DNA of 64,000 bases from Streptomyces echinatus (GTDB lineage Bacteria > Actinomycetota > Actinomycetes > Streptomycetales > Streptomycetaceae), in the NCBI RefSeq assembly GCF_014203595.1, contig NZ_JACHJK010000002.1:434001-498000 (forward strand). The letters run 5' to 3'. The first letter of the stretch is position 1. The number at the start of each line of letters is the position of its first letter. Positions 59,851-64,000 of this stretch are shown here, in pieces. The notes beneath the pieces are model-generated. The model searched no databases. It was not told the origin of the DNA and saw only the letters and a program-made list of their open reading frames with translations. A program made the translations under genes and the position numbers.

Positions 59851-61577
59851 TGGCCGCCATGAACCGCGCGCCCTCGGTCATCCTCGGGATGTGCTCATAC
59901 ACGCACGATTCTTCTGCTGCCCTTCTGGTGGACGGGGAGCTGATCGGCTTCGTCGAGGAGGAGCGCCTCTCTCAGCGCAAGCACACCAAGGACTACCCCC
60001 GCCACGCCGTCGAGTGGCTGCTGAGCGAGGCCGGGCTCACCGCAGCCGACGTCGACGCCGTCGCCTACAACTTCCAGCCCGCCCACTACCTTGCCGAGTC
60101 ACCGGCGGCACTGCGCCTCGCACTGTCACCGACGACGCGCGACCGGGCGCTGCCGAGGGCGCGCGGCTTCGCCAAGGTCGGGCTGCGGACCCACAGGCGC
60201 GCCCGCGCCCTCGGCCGGCAGTTCCCCTCCTCCCGTGTCTCCCCCGTCCTGCACCACCGGGCTCACCAGCTGACGGCCTTCGCCGCCTCAGGGTGGAACG
60301 AGTCCGCCGTGCTCATCGTGGACAGCCTCGGCGAGCGGCAGACCACCACCATCGCTCGTGGACACAACGCGCTCCACCCCTCCGTGCGCGCCCTGGAGGC
60401 GATCAACGACCCTGCCTCCCTGGGCTACGTGTACGGCGCGGTCACCGAGCACCTCGGGTGGCGCCGTGGTGACGAGGAGGGCACCGTGATGGCGCTCGCC
60501 GCCCTCGGCGATCCGGAGCGGTTCCGTCACCTCTTTGCCCGGGCGGTGCGCACCACCCCTACGGGCTTCTCGGTCGACCCCGCCTACTTCCCGCCGCGCG
60601 TGCTGACCTCGGGCTACCCGAGGACATCTCGCCGCTTCATCGCCGAGACGTGCCCCGAGCGCCACCCGAGCGAGCCGATCCAAGACGTCCACCGGGATCT
60701 GGCCGCCGCGCTCCAGGAGCGCACCGAGCAGGTGATGCTGCATCTGGCCCGCAGGGCCCGGACGATCACCAGATCGCGCCGCCTGTGTGTCGGCGGTGGA
60801 GTCGCCACGAACTGCGTGAGCATCGGGCGGATCATCGAGGCCGGAATTTTCGACGAAGTCTTCGTCCCGCCCGCCCCGGGCGACGCCGGCACCGCGATCG
60901 GGGCCGCCATCGCCGCACACACCGGCAGCCGCAGCCGGCGGCCCGTGTCCGGCGTCGCCCGGGCCTGCTATCTCGGCCCGTCGTACCAGCACCAGGCCCT
61001 TGACCTCACGCCATGGCCCGGGCTCCAGCAGAAGACGCTGGGCGTGGAGTCCGCCGAGTTCCTCGCCGACCAGCTTGCCCACGGCATGATCGTCGGGCTC
61101 TTCCAGGGACGAGTCGAAGCCGGCCCCCGCGCCCTTGGGAATCGCTCGATCCTCGCATCTCCATTGGAGCCCGGGGTCGTCGAGCGTCTGAACGCCACCG
61201 TGAAGTTCCGGGAGCCGTTCCGCCCATTCGCCCCCATGGTCCTGGCCGAACGCGCAGCGGAGTTCTTCACCCTCGGCCAGGAGGCGCCGTACATGTCGAT
61301 GGCGTCCGGCGTAACCGACGAGGCGCGCGAGCGCGTGCCGGCCATCGTGCACGCCAACGGCACCTCCCGCCTCCAGACCGTCACCCGGTCGCAGAACGCG
61401 TTCATGCACGACGTGCTGAGCGCCTTCGCCCGCCGTACAGGGGTGCCGGTGCTGATCAACACCTCCCTCAACGTCAAGGGCAAGCCGATCTGCGGAACAC
61501 CGGAGATGGCTCTGGACTGCCTGGCCAACTCCGGACTGGACGCCCTGCTGCTGGAAGGTCGGTGGATCACAAAGTGA
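59847..61577 (+). CDS. O-carbamoyltransferase, NodU/CmcH/TobZ family
   Basis: 576 residues (GTG 59847, ATG 59850 also possible). The N-terminal Kae1-like domain has SYTHDSSAALLVDGELIGFV, EEERLSQRKHTKDYPRHAVE, the metal-binding HHRAHQ and IVDSLGERQTTTIARG. RRLCVGGGVATNCVSIGRII and FVPPAPGDAGTAIGAAIAAH follow. The C-terminal carbamoyl-AMP-handling domain has FQGRVEAGPRALGNRSILAS, FREPFRPFAPMVLAE and VLINTSLNVKGKPICGTPEM. It transfers a carbamoyl group from carbamoyl phosphate, via carbamoyl-AMP, to a hydroxyl; here a hydroxymethylpyrimidine or a sugar is a natural acceptor. Confidence 0.92.
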   Translation: MMAAMNRAPSVILGMCSYTHDSSAALLVDGELIGFVEEERLSQRKHTKDYPRHAVEWLLSEAGLTAADVDAVAYNFQPAHYLAESPAALRLALSPTTRDRALPRARGFAKVGLRTHRRARALGRQFPSSRVSPVLHHRAHQLTAFAASGWNESAVLIVDSLGERQTTTIARGHNALHPSVRALEAINDPASLGYVYGAVTEHLGWRRGDEEGTVMALAALGDPERFRHLFARAVRTTPTGFSVDPAYFPPRVLTSGYPRTSRRFIAETCPERHPSEPIQDVHRDLAAALQERTEQVMLHLARRARTITRSRRLCVGGGVATNCVSIGRIIEAGIFDEVFVPPAPGDAGTAIGAAIAAHTGSRSRRPVSGVARACYLGPSYQHQALDLTPWPGLQQKTLGVESAEFLADQLAHGMIVGLFQGRVEAGPRALGNRSILASPLEPGVVERLNATVKFREPFRPFAPMVLAERAAEFFTLGQEAPYMSMASGVTDEARERVPAIVHANGTSRLQTVTRSQNAFMHDVLSAFARRTGVPVLINTSLNVKGKPICGTPEMALDCLANSGLDALLLEGRWITK

Positions 61578-62035
61578 AGATCGGATACAGCTTCTGGGGA
61601 TTCCTCGGCAACGGAATCACCGACACCCCGGACGGGGGCCGCAGCCACCGCCGCCCCCTGATCGACGCCCTCCTCGGCCGCGGCCACGAGATCGTCTTCC
61701 TACAGGCCAACCGCGACCTGATCGAGGCCGGCGACGACCTCGGCAACGCCTACGCCTTCCACGGCGGCACCCCGGACATCGACGTCCTGTTCCTGGAGTG
61801 GCGCTGGGCAATCGACGGGCGCAACACCAACCCGTGCGGCACCGAGGGGCACACCTGCGACCTGCACCGCCAGACAGAGCTGGTCACCTGGTACACAGTT
61901 CGGCTCAAAACCCCGACCGTGATCTGGGACAAGGACCGCCAGCTCCGGCCGGACAGCGTGTGGCGGCGCATCCGCCAGACCACTGTGTGCGAGGCCGCTC
62001 TCGAACCTACGGCGGGCGCACACCGCCTGCTCTTC
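61574..62035 (+). pseudogene. Glycosyltransferase-like gene, 3' end lost at a rearrangement
   Basis: From GTG 61574 (GTGA overlap with the carbamoyltransferase) the frame reads VKIGYSFWGFLGNGITDTPD, GGRSHRRPLIDALLGRGHEI, VFLQANRDLIEAGDDLGNAY, LVTWYTVRLKTPTVIWDKDR and TTVCEAALEPTAGAHRLLFP, a plausible GT-B N-terminal domain. At about 62035 natural sequence ends and the antisense of a GAF-domain gene begins, so about half or more of the protein is missing. The operon originally continued further. Confidence 0.65.
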
Positions 62036-62572
62036 CCGGTCGACGACCGTCTCCTCGACGAGGCGGATCCGATCGTGCTCGCCAAGATCGTCGGTGACGT
62101 ACGGCCGCGCGGTCTGGGCGACGAGCCCGCCGAGCCCCTCGCCCATGCCGAGGCGCAGCTGCTGGAAGCGGGCGGCGACGGAGCCCTCCGTGACCCGCAT
62201 GTAGGTGTCGCCGCGTGCCGGGTCGTTGAGGCTGAGGTAGGCGACGTCCGTGCCGAGCAGGGAGCGGGCGCGCTGCACGATGGCCCGCAGGACGGCGTCC
62301 AGGTCGCGGAGTCCGGCGAGGTCGTGCGCGGTCTCGAAGAGCGCCGACAGCTCCGCCTCGCGCCGCCTGCGTCCCTCCAGTTCGGCCCGCACGCGCAGGG
62401 CGAGCAGCCTGGCCTCTTCCAGCGCGGCGAGCCGGCCGGCCGGCTCGCCCTCGGCGCGGGCGAGCAGGACGGGCCGCTCATAGGCCTCCACGGAGGCGTC
62501 GCGGGCCAGCAGGTCGAGGTACGGTGCCTCGGCGCTGCCGCTGGGTGCCGGCTGCAGGTGATCGCGGGACAT
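62036..62572 (-). pseudogene. GAF-domain (PucR-like) regulator, C-terminal part lost at the same junction
   Basis: From ATG 62572: APYLDLLARDASVEAYERPV, LARAEGEPAGRLAALEEARL, LSALFETAHDLAGLRDLDAV, then a GAF domain (LLGTDVAYLSLNDPARGDTY, MRVTEGSVAARFQQLRLGMG, GLGGLVAQTARPYVTDD). At about 62036 the sequence becomes the antisense of the glycosyltransferase gene. The DNA-binding PucR-type HTH is missing. In intact relatives this regulator sits beside a 3-hydroxybutyrate dehydrogenase gene, as here. Confidence 0.7.
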
Positions 62573-62648
62573 GGTCACAGGATTCCGTATCGGCCGCCCG
62601 GCCCGGCAGGCCTGTGGAAAACTCGCGGGGCCCGGGCCGCCGGCCCGG

Positions 62649-63488
62649 TCAGTGGGCCGTCCACCCGCCGTCCAGGACGAGCGAGGTGCCGGTCACGAAG
62701 GACGCCTGCGGGCTGCACAGATAGGCCACGGCCTCGGCGACCTCCTCGGGTTCGATGAGCCGCCGCAGCGCGCTGTCCTTCAGCAGGATCTCGGACACCA
62801 CGCGCTCCTCGGCGATGCCGTGCGCCTGTGCCTGGTCGGCGATCTGCTTCTCGACCAGGGGGGTGCGCACATAGGCCGGGTTCACACAGTTCGAGGTGAC
62901 CCCGTGGGCGGCGCCTTCCAGCGCGGCCGTCTTGGACAGTCCTTCGAGGCCATGTTTGGCGGCCACATAGGCCGACTTGAAGGCCGAGGCGCGCAGACCA
63001 TGGACGGAGGACACATTCACGATCCGGCCCCAGCCCTGGGCATACATGTGCGGAAGGGCGCCGCGGATGAGACGGAAGGGTGCCTCCAGCATCACGGTCA
63101 GCACCGTGTGGAACACGTCGGGGGGAAACTCCTCGATGGGCCGCACCAGTTGCAGTCCGGCGTTGTTGACCAGCACATCGGTGCCTTCGGCGGCGCGTTC
63201 GGCGGCGTCCAGGTCGGTGAGGTCCACGACCCGCGGTACGACGGTGCCGGCGAGGTCGCCGGCCCGTTCCGCCTGCTGGGCCAGCTCGGCCAGGCCGGCC
63301 GCGTCCCGGTCGACGGCGCGCACCTCGGCCCCGGCGGCGGCCAGCCGCAGCGCGCAGGCCCGGCCGATGCCGCTGGCGGCACCGGTGACGAGCGCGGTGC
63401 GGCCGTCGAGGTCGAGGGTGAGGGGCTGGAGCCGGGGGCCGGGACCTGACAGGGGGGTGGGACCTGACAGGGGGGTGGGCGAGGTCAT
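62649..63488 (-). CDS. 3-hydroxybutyrate dehydrogenase (SDR family)
   Basis: 279 residues. SDR cofactor loop TALVTGAASGIGRACALRLA, VLVNNAGLQLVRPIEEFPPD, the catalytic Ser in GRIVNVSSVHGLRASAFKSA, and Tyr/Lys in AYVAAKHGLEGLSKTAALEG; the end ASFVTGTSLVLDGGWTAH fits bacterial BdhA enzymes (GLRAS and KSAYVAAKHG are characteristic). It interconverts 3-hydroxybutyrate and acetoacetate with NAD. The first residues contain a direct repeat (PTPLSGP twice) from a tandem duplication near 63450-63480; the true start may be downstream of it. Confidence 0.88.
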   Translation of the reverse strand: MTSPTPLSGPTPLSGPGPRLQPLTLDLDGRTALVTGAASGIGRACALRLAAAGAEVRAVDRDAAGLAELAQQAERAGDLAGTVVPRVVDLTDLDAAERAAEGTDVLVNNAGLQLVRPIEEFPPDVFHTVLTVMLEAPFRLIRGALPHMYAQGWGRIVNVSSVHGLRASAFKSAYVAAKHGLEGLSKTAALEGAAHGVTSNCVNPAYVRTPLVEKQIADQAQAHGIAEERVVSEILLKDSALRRLIEPEEVAEAVAYLCSPQASFVTGTSLVLDGGWTAH

Positions 63489-63542
63489 GTGCCGACCCTA
63501 AGCGGAACCCCACGGTCACTACATGTGGTGACAACCCATACT

Positions 63543-64000
63543 TCAGCCGACAGTCGTAGGGTCAAACCATGTGGGTGCATCGGACATGGCCTGCTTGATC
63601 CGGAAGAGGCCGAACTCGTTCAGCGCGGGCAGCGCGTCCACCGCGAACCAGCCGACCTCCAGCGACTCGTCGTCGTTGACCCGGGCCTCGCCGCCCACAG
63701 CCCGGCAGCGGACGGCGATGTCCATGTACTGGCAGGTGTCACCGTTGGGGTACGTCACCGGCGCCAGCGCCTGCACGAGGACCACCCGCTCGGCCACGCA
63801 GTGCACCGCCGTCTCCTCGAAGACCTCCCGCACCGCGCAGGCGGCGGGCTGTTCGCCCGGCTCCGGGATTCCGCCGATCACCGACCACTTGCGGGTGTCG
63901 GTCCGTCGGCCGAGCAGCACCCTGCCCTCGTCGTCGAAGACGATCGCGGTGACTCCGGGGAGCCAGAGCAGCTGCCGGCCGGCGGAAGCCCTGAGCGTGC
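63543..64000 (-). CDS. NUDIX hydrolase, 5' end outside window
   Basis: About 152 codons are visible. The NUDIX box GGIPEPGEQPAACAVREVFE followed by ETAVH matches Gx5Ex5[UA]xREx2EExGU except that the last Gly is Ala; all metal-binding Glu residues are there. Upstream strand GRQLLWLPGVTAIVFDDEGR and LLGRRTDTRKWSVIGG are typical of the family. It hydrolyses nucleoside diphosphates linked to other moieties; the specific substrate is not visible. The N terminus lies beyond the right edge. Confidence 0.88.
   Translation of the reverse strand, partial: TLRASAGRQLLWLPGVTAIVFDDEGRVLLGRRTDTRKWSVIGGIPEPGEQPAACAVREVFEETAVHCVAERVVLVQALAPVTYPNGDTCQYMDIAVRCRAVGGEARVNDDESLEVGWFAVDALPALNEFGLFRIKQAMSDAPTWFDPTTVG

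Noticed and set aside
61013..62758. A 581-codon forward frame across the carbamoyltransferase end and the GAF gene
   Set aside because: Only the part from GTG 61574 to about 62035 looks like protein; before it the carbamoyltransferase frame is real, and after it the GAF gene on the other strand is real.

Overview
The window looks like actinobacterial DNA, most likely Streptomyces. GC content is very high, GTG starts and 4-bp start/stop overlaps are common, TTA codons are rare, and there are SsgA-like and SpoIIE-like remnants, a replication-relaxation protein and XRE/TPR regulators of a kind common in that genus. The density of pseudogenes, IS fragments and attachment-like repeats fits a chromosome arm or a large plasmid rather than a housekeeping core. 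I see no rRNA, tRNA or CRISPR array.

Layout. 1-4.5 kb: mobile-replicon genes (replication-relaxation protein, unknown proteins) ending at a truncated GlxA-type regulator and an attachment-like repeat. 5-9.1 kb: formamide use (fmdA, amiS, fmdB), two fluoride channel genes and a decayed NAD formate dehydrogenase. 9.3-14.3 kb: a gene graveyard (ABC ATPase, PepSY, IS21, PAS and lipid-kinase remnants) around an intact AI-2E family permease and an HdeD protein. 14.4-18.5 kb: a ferredoxin / ferredoxin reductase / P450 / alcohol dehydrogenase operon. 19-27 kb: a self-sufficient CYP102-type P450 fusion and an alcohol dehydrogenase beside a divergent TetR gene. Paired copies of one palindrome lie in front of the TetR gene, the P450 gene and a distant secreted-protein gene. 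27-33.7 kb: an aromatic ring-cleavage style operon (truncated VOC dioxygenase, FAH hydrolase, FAD monooxygenase, acetoacetate-CoA ligase, DoxX).

34.5-54 kb is an accessory island. It holds a second copy of the attachment-like repeat, a Ser/Thr kinase plus a coiled-coil membrane protein (5' end split by an IS3 element), and a five-gene cluster of XRE regulator, TIR protein, STAND-like NTPase, membrane protein and small protein. It also holds a HEPN-like protein, a restriction endonuclease cut by IS630, and a tyrosine integrase with an excisionase. The TIR protein shares one short Gly/Asn-rich motif with the N terminus of the NTPase and a different one with the small protein. I read this cluster as a candidate amyloid-signalling immune or cell-death system; it is the most interesting locus here.

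55.6-62 kb carries an overlapping operon: ATP-binding regulator, HAD phosphatase, glycosyltransferase-like protein, thymidylate-synthase-like enzyme with the Asn-to-Asp change of dCMP hydroxymethylases, NodU/CmcH-type carbamoyltransferase, and a second glycosyltransferase cut off by a rearrangement. It suggests a modified (hydroxymethyl/carbamoyl) pyrimidine product. The right end has a GAF regulator remnant, a 3-hydroxybutyrate dehydrogenase and a NUDIX hydrolase running off the edge.
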